Shown here: in pieces, positions 48,693 through 57,855 of the stretch
Layout of the letters: each line of letters begins with the position of its first letter
Position numbering within the stretch: position 1 is the first letter of the stretch
Source: Paraglaciecola sp. 20A4
Lineage (GTDB): Bacteria > Pseudomonadota > Gammaproteobacteria > Enterobacterales > Alteromonadaceae
Direction: 5' to 3'
Assembly (NCBI RefSeq): GCF_011378905.1
Contig: NZ_WTPY01000007.1
Span: 1 to 64,000, forward strand
Length of the DNA: 64,000 nucleotides
Program-made: the position numbers and the translations under genes
The notes under the pieces: generated by a model
What the model was told of the DNA's origin: nothing
Database searches by the model: none
The model's input: only the letters and a program-made list of their open reading frames with translations

Positions 48693-51272
48693 ATGTCAGC
48701 AAATACAATAAACATAGTCGTGGTAGGAAATGGAATGGTAGGGCATCATTTTGTTGAACAGATCACCAGCCATGGAAAAACCGACAATGCAGTAACCTAT
48801 AACGTGACTGTGTTATCGGCAGAGCCTCGATTAGCTTATGACAGGGTACATCTCTCTGAATATTTCTCAGGCAAAACGGCTGATGATTTAGCGTTAACCA
48901 CTCCTGAACAATATGAAGCCCTTGGGGTTGATTTTCATCTTGATGCTGCTGTAGTCGATATTGATAAACAAGCGAAATTAGTTAAAACCAAGTCTGGGCA
49001 AACCTTTGCTTATGACAAGTTGATAATGGCTACCGGCTCGTACCCATTTGTGCCTCCAATTGAAGGCAACGATCAGCCTCATTGTTTAGTCTATCGAACC
49101 ATCGAAGATTTAGAAGATATCAGTGCCTCATCAAAAGTCAGTAAAACGGGCGTGGTAGTGGGCGGTGGTCTATTAGGCTTAGAAGCGGCGAATGCCCTTC
49201 GCGAAGCGGGCCTTGAAACCCACGTGGTGGAATTTGCTCCACAATTAATGGCTGTGCAGGTTGATACAGGCGGTGGGCGCTTATTAAAAGATAAAATTGA
49301 GTCACTTGGGGTAAAAGTGCATACCCAAAAAGCGACCCAACGTATTGAAGCGGGGCAAACGAGTCGCTATCGCATGTGTTTTGCTGATGGCGATTTCCTT
49401 GAAACCGATATGATTTTGTTCTCTGCAGGTATTCGCCCTCAAGATACTTTGGCGCGTCAATATGATTTAACCATTGGTGAACGTGGTGGCATCGTAGTGA
49501 ATAATCACTGTTTAACCTCTGATCCGCATATTTATGCTATTGGTGAATGTGCTTTATGGAATAACTTTATATTTGGTCTCGTTGCTCCTGGCTACACCAT
49601 GGCCCGTGCTGCTGCAAGTCACATCACTGGTGGTGACGTTGAATTTCTAGGCGCTGACATGAGTACTAAACTCAAATTGATGGGTGTAGAAGTAGGATCA
49701 ATTGGCGATGCTCATGGACGTATACCCGGGGCTCAGACTTACATCTACGAAAACCAGCCCGATGGCGTGTATAAAAAAATAGTTGTTAATCACGAGCAAA
49801 GTGTATTGCTTGGTGCTGTGTTAGTTGGCGATACCAGCGACTATGACACGTTATTACAATATGCCTTAAACGGAATTGATTTACCTGAGCACCCTGAAAG
49901 CCTTATTTTACCTGCATCTGGCGATGCACCTGCGGGGTTAGGGGCTGATGCCTTACCGGACACGGCAACTATATGTTCATGCCACAACGTATCAAAAGGC
50001 GACATAATTGCTGCCTTCGATGGCGGCGCTTGTGACTTATCCGCTATTAAATCATGCACTAAAGCCAGCACAGGTTGCGGCGGTTGCTCTGCACTATTAA
50101 AAACCGTGGTCGATAGCGAGCTTGAAAAACGCGGCGTTGAAGTGAAAAAAGATATTTGTGAACACTTTGCTTATTCACGCCAAGAGCTTTATCACATGGT
50201 TAAGGTTGGAAAAATCACAACATTCGACGGCTTAATCGAAAAACACGGTCACGGTTTAGGGTGCGAAATTTGTAAACCCGCAGTGGGCTCTATAATGGCG
50301 TCAGTGTGGAATGATTTTGTGTTAGAAAAACCGCATGTAGCATTGCAAGACACCAATGATACTTACCTTGGTAATATGCAAAAAAACGGTACCTATTCTG
50401 TGGTACCACGTATCGCTGGCGGCGAAATTACCCCAGACAAATTAATTGTGCTTGGCCAAGTGGCTAAAAAATACAACTTATATACCAAGGTAACAGGTGG
50501 TCAGCGTATCGATTTATTTGGTGCGCGAGTTGAACAGTTACCCCCGATCTGGGAGGCGCTTATCGCGGCCGGATTTGAAACAGGTCATGCTTATGCGAAA
50601 TCTTTGCGTACCGTGAAATCATGTGTGGGCAGCACGTGGTGTCGTTACGGCGTACAAGACTCTGTGGGCAAAGCGATTGATCTAGAAAATCGTTACAAAG
50701 GCCTTCGCGCACCACACAAAATAAAATTTGGTGTGTCAGGTTGTACCCGCGAGTGTGCTGAAGCGCAAAGCAAAGATATTGGCATAATTGCGACAGAAAA
50801 TGGCTGGAATTTATACGTCTGTGGTAACGGCGGTATGAAACCGCGCCACGGAGACTTATTCGCTACCGATTTAGATGACGCCACGCTAGTGAAATATATC
50901 GACCGAGTATTGATGTTTTATGTGGCAACTGCCGACCGTTTACAACGTACCTCAGTATGGTTAGAAAACCTCGAGGGTGGTTTAGCGTATCTTCAGGACG
51001 TAGTGATCAATGATTCTCTGGGTTTGTGCGAAGAGTTAGAGCAACAAATGCAGCACATTGAAGATACTTATCAATGTGAATGGAAAACAGCTATCGAAAG
51101 TGAATCATCACGTAAACGATTCCGTCAATTTGTAAACAGTGACGAAAGTGACAAACAAGTCGTATTTGTGCAAGAGCGTGAGCAAATTCGCCCGGCCACA
51201 GAATCTGAGCTTGAAGCGTTGGCGTCTGAGTCAAAAGGCACACAAGAAATAATCGATGTTGAGTTGGTGTAA
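48693..51272 (+). CDS. nirB: Assimilatory nitrite reductase large subunit NirB
   Basis: 859 residues from the ATG at 48693 (AGGGGA upstream; the frame reaches a TTG at 48663). Order: FAD/NAD domains (VVVGNGMVG at the start), BFD-like [2Fe-2S] domain with CSCHN and CGGC (about 427-470), then the siroheme/[4Fe-4S] domain with C-x5-C in KSCVGSTWC and C-x3-C in GCTREC (about 642-690). It reduces nitrite to ammonium with NAD(P)H in the cytoplasm. First gene of nirB-nirD-nasA-cobA. Confidence 0.96.
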   Translation: MSANTINIVVVGNGMVGHHFVEQITSHGKTDNAVTYNVTVLSAEPRLAYDRVHLSEYFSGKTADDLALTTPEQYEALGVDFHLDAAVVDIDKQAKLVKTKSGQTFAYDKLIMATGSYPFVPPIEGNDQPHCLVYRTIEDLEDISASSKVSKTGVVVGGGLLGLEAANALREAGLETHVVEFAPQLMAVQVDTGGGRLLKDKIESLGVKVHTQKATQRIEAGQTSRYRMCFADGDFLETDMILFSAGIRPQDTLARQYDLTIGERGGIVVNNHCLTSDPHIYAIGECALWNNFIFGLVAPGYTMARAAASHITGGDVEFLGADMSTKLKLMGVEVGSIGDAHGRIPGAQTYIYENQPDGVYKKIVVNHEQSVLLGAVLVGDTSDYDTLLQYALNGIDLPEHPESLILPASGDAPAGLGADALPDTATICSCHNVSKGDIIAAFDGGACDLSAIKSCTKASTGCGGCSALLKTVVDSELEKRGVEVKKDICEHFAYSRQELYHMVKVGKITTFDGLIEKHGHGLGCEICKPAVGSIMASVWNDFVLEKPHVALQDTNDTYLGNMQKNGTYSVVPRIAGGEITPDKLIVLGQVAKKYNLYTKVTGGQRIDLFGARVEQLPPIWEALIAAGFETGHAYAKSLRTVKSCVGSTWCRYGVQDSVGKAIDLENRYKGLRAPHKIKFGVSGCTRECAEAQSKDIGIIATENGWNLYVCGNGGMKPRHGDLFATDLDDATLVKYIDRVLMFYVATADRLQRTSVWLENLEGGLAYLQDVVINDSLGLCEELEQQMQHIEDTYQCEWKTAIESESSRKRFRQFVNSDESDKQVVFVQEREQIRPATESELEALASESKGTQEIIDVELV

Positions 51273-51282
51273 GGAGTAATTT

Positions 51283-51627
51283 ATGAGCGAAGCTAAAAAT
51301 TGGACCGATATTTGTAATCTTGATGATTTAGTCGATAACTCTGGGGTCTGTGCCCTTATAAGTGGTAAACAGGTCGCTATCTTTAAAATTAAGCAACAAG
51401 GTGAATCACACTTTTATGCCATAAGTAATTGGGATCCTATCGGCAAAGCGAACGTCCTTTATCGTGGACTGATTGGCTCAGTCGCCGACAAAACGGTGGT
51501 TATTTCTCCTTTGTATAAACAGCGTTATTGCTTAACAAGCGGTGAATGCTTGGATGACGATCTACAGCACGTAGATGTATTTGGTGTGCGTGTTGAAGGC
51601 AGCAAGGTACAACTGGCTGTTGCCTAG
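51283..51627 (+). CDS. nirD: Nitrite reductase small subunit NirD
   Basis: 114 residues, Rieske-like fold but lacking the Cys-His cluster ligands, as is usual for NirD. It starts 10 bp after nirB with AAGGAG. It is a partner subunit of NirB. Confidence 0.93.
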   Translation: MSEAKNWTDICNLDDLVDNSGVCALISGKQVAIFKIKQQGESHFYAISNWDPIGKANVLYRGLIGSVADKTVVISPLYKQRYCLTSGECLDDDLQHVDVFGVRVEGSKVQLAVA

Positions 51628-51785
51628 TATTCATACTAATGCTTGTCAGTACGCTTAGGCGATAGCGCAATGTTGCGCTATTCATCCTCAGTTTATTGGG
51701 CTAAGGCCGTTTAGTCGGAACTTTCGATTTGGCTTTCTTCAGCACAGCAAAACCACGTTATTCAAATATGCAAAAGGCCATCGCC

Positions 51786-54731
51786 ATGACAGACAAAATG
51801 CCTCTATCTCAACTTGTTAGCGCCGTGAAAGCCGTGCCTGATAGCCATGGAACATGCTCACGGCTAAGCACCACAACGTGTCCCTATTGTGGGGTTGGTT
51901 GTGGTGTAGACGTGACCACTGAAATACGTGGCACAGCTCAGCAATTAGTGAGTGTGCAGGGCACCGCGAGTCACCCGGCTAACTTTGGTCGCTTATGTGT
52001 TAAAGGCAGTAAACTTGCTGAAACGAACGGGCTTGATGGACGTTTGCTTACGCCACAAATTAAAGGCAGTACAGTCACATGGCCTGAAGCCATCAATACT
52101 GTGGCCGATAAATTTGCCGATGTGATCAAGCAACATGGACCCGACGCCGTAGCATTCTACGTATCAGGTCAACTCTTGACCGAAGATTATTATGTAGCGA
52201 ACAAGTTGATGAAAGGCTATATCGGTAGCGCGAACATCGATACTAATTCACGTCTTTGTATGTCGTCTGCGGTTGCTGCATATAAGCGGGCATTTGGTGC
52301 AGATACCGTACCCTGTTGTTACGAAGACTTAGAACAAACAGAATTGTTGGTGTTAGTCGGTTCAAATGCAGCTTGGACCCATCCGGTATTATTTCAGCGC
52401 ATTGAACGCGCCAAAAAGATAAATCCAAATATGCGATTAGTGTTTATCGATCCTCGTCGCACGGCAAGTTGCGAAGCGGGCGATTTACATTTAGCCATTA
52501 AACCGGGTACTGATGTCGCCTTATTTAATGGTTTATTACGTTATTTGGCTAATAATAATGGCCTAGACAGTGATTATATTCGTTCATTTACTGAGGGTTT
52601 CGACACTACGCTTGAGGCTTGCGATCACTGGACCCTTGAGGCCGTTACGCAGTATTGCGATATAAATATCGCTGATGTTGAGCAATTTTACCAATTGTTT
52701 GCCAACAGCACGTCTGCGCTGAGTTTTTACTCTATGGGCGTGAATCAATCAACCAGTGGTGTTGATAAAGCTAACGCGATTATTAACTGTCATTTAGCCA
52801 GTGGTAATATTGGACGTGAAGGGTGTGGTCCGTTTTCGATTACGGGGCAGCCAAATGCGATGGGCGGACGAGAAGTAGGGGGCTTAGCCAACATGCTGGC
52901 CTGTCACATGGATATCAATAATGCAGAACACCGCACGTTGGTGCAAAATTATTGGCAGTCACCCAGTATTCCCACTCAGGTCGGGCTTAAAGCGGTAGAC
53001 CTTTTTGATGCTATCGAGCAAGGTAAAATAAAAGCCATTTGGATCATGGCGACCAATCCCATGGTCAGCATGCCTAACCGCCATAAAATTAAAGCTGCAT
53101 TGGCAAAATGTGAAATGGTTGTGGTATCAGATTGCGTCGCCAACAACGATACCATTGCGCTGGCTGATGTTGTGTTACCCGCCACTGGTTGGTCAGAGAA
53201 GAACGGCACAGTAACCAATTCAGAGCGAAGAATATCGCGTCAACGTGGTTTTTTACCATCTGCGGGTGAAGCTCGTCATGATTGGAGAATCATGTGTGAT
53301 GTGGCTATTGCCATGGGATTTGATACTGGGTTCAACTTCACCGATCCCAGTGAAATATTTGCAGAATATTGCGGTTTAACCGCCGAAAAAAATAACAATA
53401 CCCGCGATTTAGATTTATCGGGTTTGTGTGGATTAACCCAAACCCAATACGACAACTTATTACCCGTGCAATGGCCAGTGAACGCGGCAAACCCGAACGG
53501 GGTGAAACGTATGTTTAGCGATGGTCGTTATTTTACCCCCAGTAAAAAGGCACAGTTTATTGCCCTTGAGTCCCGCGTTCCCGAGCAACAGACGAGTAGC
53601 GAGTTTCCCTATGTGTTAAATAGTGGTCGGGTACGTGACCAGTGGCATACTATGACGCGCACAGGAACCAGTTCCGATCTTACTAGTCATATCGGTTATG
53701 CCACGCTAAGCATGCACTCAAGCGATGCGACTAAGTTGGGCGTTGAAAATGGCGATTTATTGGCGCTTTCATCCGCGCTAAATACTAGCTTGAGCCAAGT
53801 AATGTTACCTGTTCAAATTGACGATGGGCAACGTCCAGGGGATTTCTTTGCTCCTATCCATTGGAGCGAGCAAAATACCTCAGCAGCCAATATAAGTTAC
53901 CTATTTACGGATGCAAACGACGCTATTTCAGGTCAACCTGAATTAAAACATGCAGCTATTAACGTCAGCAAAGCGTTATTTTTACACCACGGCCAAGTTT
54001 TTATTGCAAATGATATTAAAGAGCGTGTGTCAGTTATCGCGAAATTATGTGCTGAAGTAGACTATTGGCGGTTGAACAAAATCGCGGGTGGCGAGATGTT
54101 AACGTTTGCCACCGGCCGCATTAAATTGTCGGAGCATACTATTGATGCAGATAGCGAAAAAACAGTGGGGGTGGCTGAAGAAAATATTCCGGTATTAATC
54201 TTAAAAGATCTTATGCAACAAGCATGCAGTCAACAATACAGTTGGGCAGTACATCAATCAGGCACCCAGCAAGGCTTATACGCTTTGCATAACGACGCCT
54301 TACAGTTAGCGGCATTTTGTGCGCTTCAGCCTATTGATATAAACACTCTATGGCTCAGTGCTTTACATGAAGCAGAAAGCTTAAAAATTGAGCAGAAAAG
54401 TGCATTGTTACGTGCAGAGCCTGATGAGCAGTTTAATCAGGGACGCTTAATATGTAGCTGTTTTAAAGTCGGGATTAACCCGATTATTGAGCAGATTGAG
54501 CAAGGGTGTACCAGCGTTGATGCCATGGGCGAAAAATTAAAATGCGGAACCAACTGCGGCTCATGCAAAAGTGAGTTGCAACAACTGATCAACGAGTATG
54601 GCCGAATTGATGCTAGCACCATAACCATCGATGGCTCTGAGGTCGCCCCGTTAAATATTGATGCCCAAACCAAAACAGACAAATCTAGTCAACATAGCGG
54701 TGAGCGTATTGCCGTGGAGGTCATACTATGA
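51786..54731 (+). CDS. nasA: Assimilatory nitrate reductase NasA with C-terminal [2Fe-2S] domain
   Basis: About 981 residues from the ATG at 51786, chosen because AAAAGG lies nine bases upstream; the open frame begins at a TTG (51729) and has another ATG at 51768. The N-terminal [4Fe-4S] motif is CPYCGVGC plus a Cys about 27 residues on. The molybdopterin oxidoreductase body follows. The C-terminus (about 888-930) is a BFD-like [2Fe-2S] domain (CSCFKV and CGTNCGSC). It reduces nitrate to nitrite. It has no separate NasB here, so the electron donor must be encoded elsewhere. It overlaps cobA by 4 bases. Confidence 0.95.
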   Translation: MTDKMPLSQLVSAVKAVPDSHGTCSRLSTTTCPYCGVGCGVDVTTEIRGTAQQLVSVQGTASHPANFGRLCVKGSKLAETNGLDGRLLTPQIKGSTVTWPEAINTVADKFADVIKQHGPDAVAFYVSGQLLTEDYYVANKLMKGYIGSANIDTNSRLCMSSAVAAYKRAFGADTVPCCYEDLEQTELLVLVGSNAAWTHPVLFQRIERAKKINPNMRLVFIDPRRTASCEAGDLHLAIKPGTDVALFNGLLRYLANNNGLDSDYIRSFTEGFDTTLEACDHWTLEAVTQYCDINIADVEQFYQLFANSTSALSFYSMGVNQSTSGVDKANAIINCHLASGNIGREGCGPFSITGQPNAMGGREVGGLANMLACHMDINNAEHRTLVQNYWQSPSIPTQVGLKAVDLFDAIEQGKIKAIWIMATNPMVSMPNRHKIKAALAKCEMVVVSDCVANNDTIALADVVLPATGWSEKNGTVTNSERRISRQRGFLPSAGEARHDWRIMCDVAIAMGFDTGFNFTDPSEIFAEYCGLTAEKNNNTRDLDLSGLCGLTQTQYDNLLPVQWPVNAANPNGVKRMFSDGRYFTPSKKAQFIALESRVPEQQTSSEFPYVLNSGRVRDQWHTMTRTGTSSDLTSHIGYATLSMHSSDATKLGVENGDLLALSSALNTSLSQVMLPVQIDDGQRPGDFFAPIHWSEQNTSAANISYLFTDANDAISGQPELKHAAINVSKALFLHHGQVFIANDIKERVSVIAKLCAEVDYWRLNKIAGGEMLTFATGRIKLSEHTIDADSEKTVGVAEENIPVLILKDLMQQACSQQYSWAVHQSGTQQGLYALHNDALQLAAFCALQPIDINTLWLSALHEAESLKIEQKSALLRAEPDEQFNQGRLICSCFKVGINPIIEQIEQGCTSVDAMGEKLKCGTNCGSCKSELQQLINEYGRIDASTITIDGSEVAPLNIDAQTKTDKSSQHSGERIAVEVIL

Positions 54732-55738
54732 ATATATCGTTAAGCGTTTTTTCTCCTCTCAATTTATTAGTACCACAGGGATTAAGTCAGTTTGTTAGCC
54801 ACGTACTAAAATTTAGTACTAAAGGCGACGTGGCAAATCGTGAGTCGTTAAATAGACTAGATAAGTTAACGCATGGATACACGCCATCCAATGCTAAGCT
54901 TTATGGCCACAAAGGCCCCCACCAAAACGGCCATGTGCATTTAATTGGTTCAGGGCCTGGAGATGCAGAGTTACTTACCTTAAAAGCGTATCGCCTATTA
55001 CAGAGTGTTGATGTGGTCATGTATGACTGGTTAGTTAACCCGGAAATACTTGATATGATCCCAGCTCATGTCGAGCGCCGCTTCGTGGGTAAAAAATGTG
55101 GTCAGCACAGCATGACACAAGTGCAAATCAGCGAGCTGTTGGTTAGCGTGGCCAAGCAAGGAAAGTCTATTGCGCGCTTAAAAGGCGGCGACCCTGCTAT
55201 TTTTGCTCGGGCCGCCGAAGAGTGTGAAATGCTAACGCAACATCAAATACCGTTCAGTATTGTACCGGGAATCACCGCTGCATCAGGCGCATCTGCCTAT
55301 GCCGGGATCCCATTAACCCATAGAGATTGTGCCCAGTCAGTACGCTTTATTACCGCCCATTTAAAAGATCCTGCTTTACAGCCAGATTGGCAAAGCTTGG
55401 TTAGTGGTGCGATGCCCGATGAGCAAGGCAAAAACGCTGAAACGTTGGTATTTTATATGGGACTAAGACGCATTAAATCGATTATGCAGCAGTTACAACA
55501 ACACGGTTTACCCATGGATATGCCGGTAGCGATTATTGATAAAGCCACAAGTACTGAGCAACAAGTATGCATAGGACATGTAAAAAACATTGCTCAGCGA
55601 TTAGAAAGTCGCCAATTTACCGGGCCTGCACTGATAATTGTGGGAGAAGTGGTAAGTAAGCGTCAGCGAGTGGTTTCGTATCACCAACAAGACAGTTTAC
55701 AATGCTCTGAACATTATTTAGCGGCGCACTCTGCTTAG
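54728..55738 (+). CDS. cobA: Uroporphyrinogen-III C-methyltransferase with an N-terminal extension
   Basis: 336 residues. The SUMT domain (about 68-320) has the start VHLIGSGPGDAELLTLKA, RLKGGDP and VPGITAA motifs, and uses SAM to make precorrin-2 for siroheme. The first 67 residues are an extra segment without recognisable domain. The start is secure: GGAGG precedes ATG, which overlaps the nasA stop. No siroheme ferrochelatase or dehydrogenase domain is attached, so CysG- or Met8-type activity must come from elsewhere. Its place in the nitrate operon fits supplying siroheme to NirB. Confidence 0.93.
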   Translation: MNISLSVFSPLNLLVPQGLSQFVSHVLKFSTKGDVANRESLNRLDKLTHGYTPSNAKLYGHKGPHQNGHVHLIGSGPGDAELLTLKAYRLLQSVDVVMYDWLVNPEILDMIPAHVERRFVGKKCGQHSMTQVQISELLVSVAKQGKSIARLKGGDPAIFARAAEECEMLTQHQIPFSIVPGITAASGASAYAGIPLTHRDCAQSVRFITAHLKDPALQPDWQSLVSGAMPDEQGKNAETLVFYMGLRRIKSIMQQLQQHGLPMDMPVAIIDKATSTEQQVCIGHVKNIAQRLESRQFTGPALIIVGEVVSKRQRVVSYHQQDSLQCSEHYLAAHSA

Positions 55739-55820
55739 GACACCTTGTACTTAGGTCTGCCATTGGTACGTTGCGCCATATTATTTATGGGCAACGTAGC
55801 CTACAGGCAATGCAATCGAT

Positions 55821-56912
55821 ATGATAAAGAAAAGCAGTAGCACATCCATTACCCAACCTGAATTTAAAGCGTTTATTCGCATTATCGGACGCGGCCAACG
55901 TGCTGGAGGTACGTTAACCCAGACTCAGGCATATCAAGCCATGGGCATGTTAATCAACAATGAAATTACGCCCGAGCAAAAAGGCGCATTTTTAATGTTG
56001 CTTCGCGTGCGAGAAGAAACCGCCGAAGAATTAGCCGGTTTTATTCAGGCATTTCGTGAGGTAAATAATCCTCATTTAGCTGCGTTACCTATTGATATCG
56101 ACTTGGGATGCTATGCGGGTAAACGACGACATTTACCGTGGTTTTTGTTGGCAGTGATAGCCATCGCCCAAGCGGGCAAAAAAGTCTTTCTACATGGCAC
56201 CCACGAGCCCGACTCAAATCGTTTGTACTTAAAAGACGTATTGCCTCAATTAGGTATTAGTGTGGCTAAAAATACCCTTGAGGCCACGTTGCAGCTAGAG
56301 CGGGTTGGGTTTAGTTACATGGACTTGGGGGATATTAATCCACAACTTGATGCGATGATTCAGTTGCGCAGCCAGTTTGGTTTGCGCTCATGTGCGAATA
56401 CCTTGGCACGTATGTTAAACGCTAGCCATGCACCTTGCAGTTTACAAGGGGTATTTCATCGTGATGTGGACCGTAAACATAGTCGTAGTGCTGTGCTGGT
56501 TAATCAGCAAACACCTAATGAAAATAACAAAATTTTGTGTTTTCGCGGAGAAGGGGGCGAGGTCGAGTATAACCCTGAGCGTGACGTAACATTGCATTTA
56601 GCACAGGGCGATGTTGAATCTACCGTTGATGTGCCAGCATCACTTTCTCATTGGGTAACAAAGCCTAGAACGTTAGATGTGAGTCAGTTAGTGTCGGTAT
56701 GGCAAGAGAACGAGATCAACGAATACGCCACGCATGCCATTATCGGTAGTCTAAGCTTGATGTACCTCTTAATTGACAATATTTCACTAGCAGAAGCGCA
56801 AATTAAAGCGCAGCAATGTTGGCAAGCACGCAATAAAAACTGGCCTTTTAGTGTATCTACCCAAGATGATGCATCTATCTTTGATACCAGCGGTAAGCAT
56901 CAAGCACATTAG
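55821..56912 (+). CDS. ybiB: YbiB/TrpD2-type phosphoribosyltransferase-fold protein
   Basis: 363 residues, related to anthranilate phosphoribosyltransferase. The N-terminal helical domain has GGTLTQTQAYQAMGMLINNE; the phosphate-binding loop region is DLGCYAGKRRHLPWFLLA, not the PRPP-binding GTGGD of TrpD, so it is of the YbiB/TrpD2 group. E. coli YbiB binds nucleic acids without known catalysis. It follows cobA by 82 bp, at the end of the nitrate unit. Role in nitrogen metabolism unknown. Confidence 0.82.
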   Translation: MIKKSSSTSITQPEFKAFIRIIGRGQRAGGTLTQTQAYQAMGMLINNEITPEQKGAFLMLLRVREETAEELAGFIQAFREVNNPHLAALPIDIDLGCYAGKRRHLPWFLLAVIAIAQAGKKVFLHGTHEPDSNRLYLKDVLPQLGISVAKNTLEATLQLERVGFSYMDLGDINPQLDAMIQLRSQFGLRSCANTLARMLNASHAPCSLQGVFHRDVDRKHSRSAVLVNQQTPNENNKILCFRGEGGEVEYNPERDVTLHLAQGDVESTVDVPASLSHWVTKPRTLDVSQLVSVWQENEINEYATHAIIGSLSLMYLLIDNISLAEAQIKAQQCWQARNKNWPFSVSTQDDASIFDTSGKHQAH

Positions 56913-57055
56913 TCGCCTGTTAATAGCGCAATATAGCGTCCGTTTTTATGCGCTGAAGAGCCTTCACACCGTGTGCTACGTGGGGCTGCAACGTATTGTA
57001 ATACAGTACTTCTTTAAGGTTAATAAATTTCGCGGTTGATTTTTGTGCAACTCGA

Positions 57056-57072
57056 CGCACCTTTCTGGTGCG
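57056..57072. promoter_or_regulatory. NtrC-type binding site CGCACC-N5-GGTGCG
   Basis: The perfect dyad GCACC-TTTCT-GGTGC matches the NtrC enhancer consensus (GCACC-N5-GGTGC, as at E. coli glnA). It is centred about 115 bp upstream of the predicted sigma-54 start, a usual enhancer distance. Outer TTGTGCAA/TTGCACAA arms may form a further half-site pair. Confidence 0.75.
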
Positions 57073-57152
57073 CTTGCACAATGGTATACAAATAAATGTA
57101 ATTTTATTATTTATTTATAAAGTTAACTTGTTGTTTTAATTGAGGTAATCTT

Positions 57153-57169
57153 TTGGCTTAAGCTTTGCA
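57153..57169 (+). promoter_or_regulatory. Sigma-54 promoter of nasT-nasS
   Basis: TTGGC-N7-TTGCA, with GG (57155-57156) and GC (57167-57168) 10 bases apart. The -12 part TTTGCA is a strong match; the -24 part lacks the CAC after TGG. Predicted start near 57180, about 37 bases before the nasT start. Confidence 0.75.
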
Positions 57170-57216
57170 CTTGTGACGCTCAAGACATATAGAGATTATT
57201 AATCTGGGAACATCCT

Positions 57217-57855
57217 TTGATATCCATAGCGAAACCTCAATCCAATTCAGCTGCCTCGGCACAACTGAATATTTTGCTCATTGATGAAAATGTTCAGCGC
57301 GCTGAGTCGATAGTCACTGCCCTGGATAAAACGCGTTACAAGGTGAGCCATTTAGCCTCTAGCCAGATAGGACTGTTGAAGCAGGTTGATAAAATTCAAC
57401 CCGATATTATTGTTATTGATATTGAGTCGCCAAACCGAGATATGTTGGAAAGCTTGCATACCATTTCGCATCACAATCCCAAACCAGTGGTGATGTTTTC
57501 TTCACAACAAGATACCGAAACGATAAACCTCTCAGTACAATCTGGCGTGAGTGCCTATGTGGTAGGTGATATCGATCCCGAGCGCGTAAAACCTATACTC
57601 GATGCAGCGGTGGCACGCTTTAGAGAATTTCATAAATTAAAAGACGAATTAAACGACACCAAACATGAACTTGAATCAAGAAAGAGCATCGATTTGGCTA
57701 AGCGTCTACTCATGAAAACCAATAAAATGAGTGAAGAACAGGCATTTCATAGTATGCGAAAAACTGCAATGGACACTGGTCAGAAGCTCGAAAACGTTGC
57801 GAAAACGATCGTTTCTATGTTGCGTTCGTTGGAAAAAGGAAATGAACATGATTAA
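57217..57855 (+). CDS. nasT: Nitrate response antiterminator NasT (ANTAR)
   Basis: 212 residues. Receiver-like domain (about 18-135) with Asp68 in VIDIE; the usual acidic pair is present as IDEN. The C-terminal ANTAR domain (about 145-205) has AKRLLMKTNKMSEEQAFHSMR. It starts at TTG (57217), with GGGAA eight bases upstream; no ATG or GTG exists between it and the preceding in-frame stop (57190). It binds leader RNA to allow readthrough when NasS is occupied by nitrate or nitrite. The nirB leader element is the obvious target. Confidence 0.94.
   Translation: MISIAKPQSNSAASAQLNILLIDENVQRAESIVTALDKTRYKVSHLASSQIGLLKQVDKIQPDIIVIDIESPNRDMLESLHTISHHNPKPVVMFSSQQDTETINLSVQSGVSAYVVGDIDPERVKPILDAAVARFREFHKLKDELNDTKHELESRKSIDLAKRLLMKTNKMSEEQAFHSMRKTAMDTGQKLENVAKTIVSMLRSLEKGNEHD

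Larger units (their letters stand above)
56913..57216. other. Regulatory interval between ybiB and nasT
   Basis: About 304 bp without a gene. It holds the NtrC-type site (57056-57072) with flanking TTGTGCAA/TTGCACAA repeats (57043-57050, 57074-57081) and a sigma-54 type promoter (57153-57169). Confidence 0.7.
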
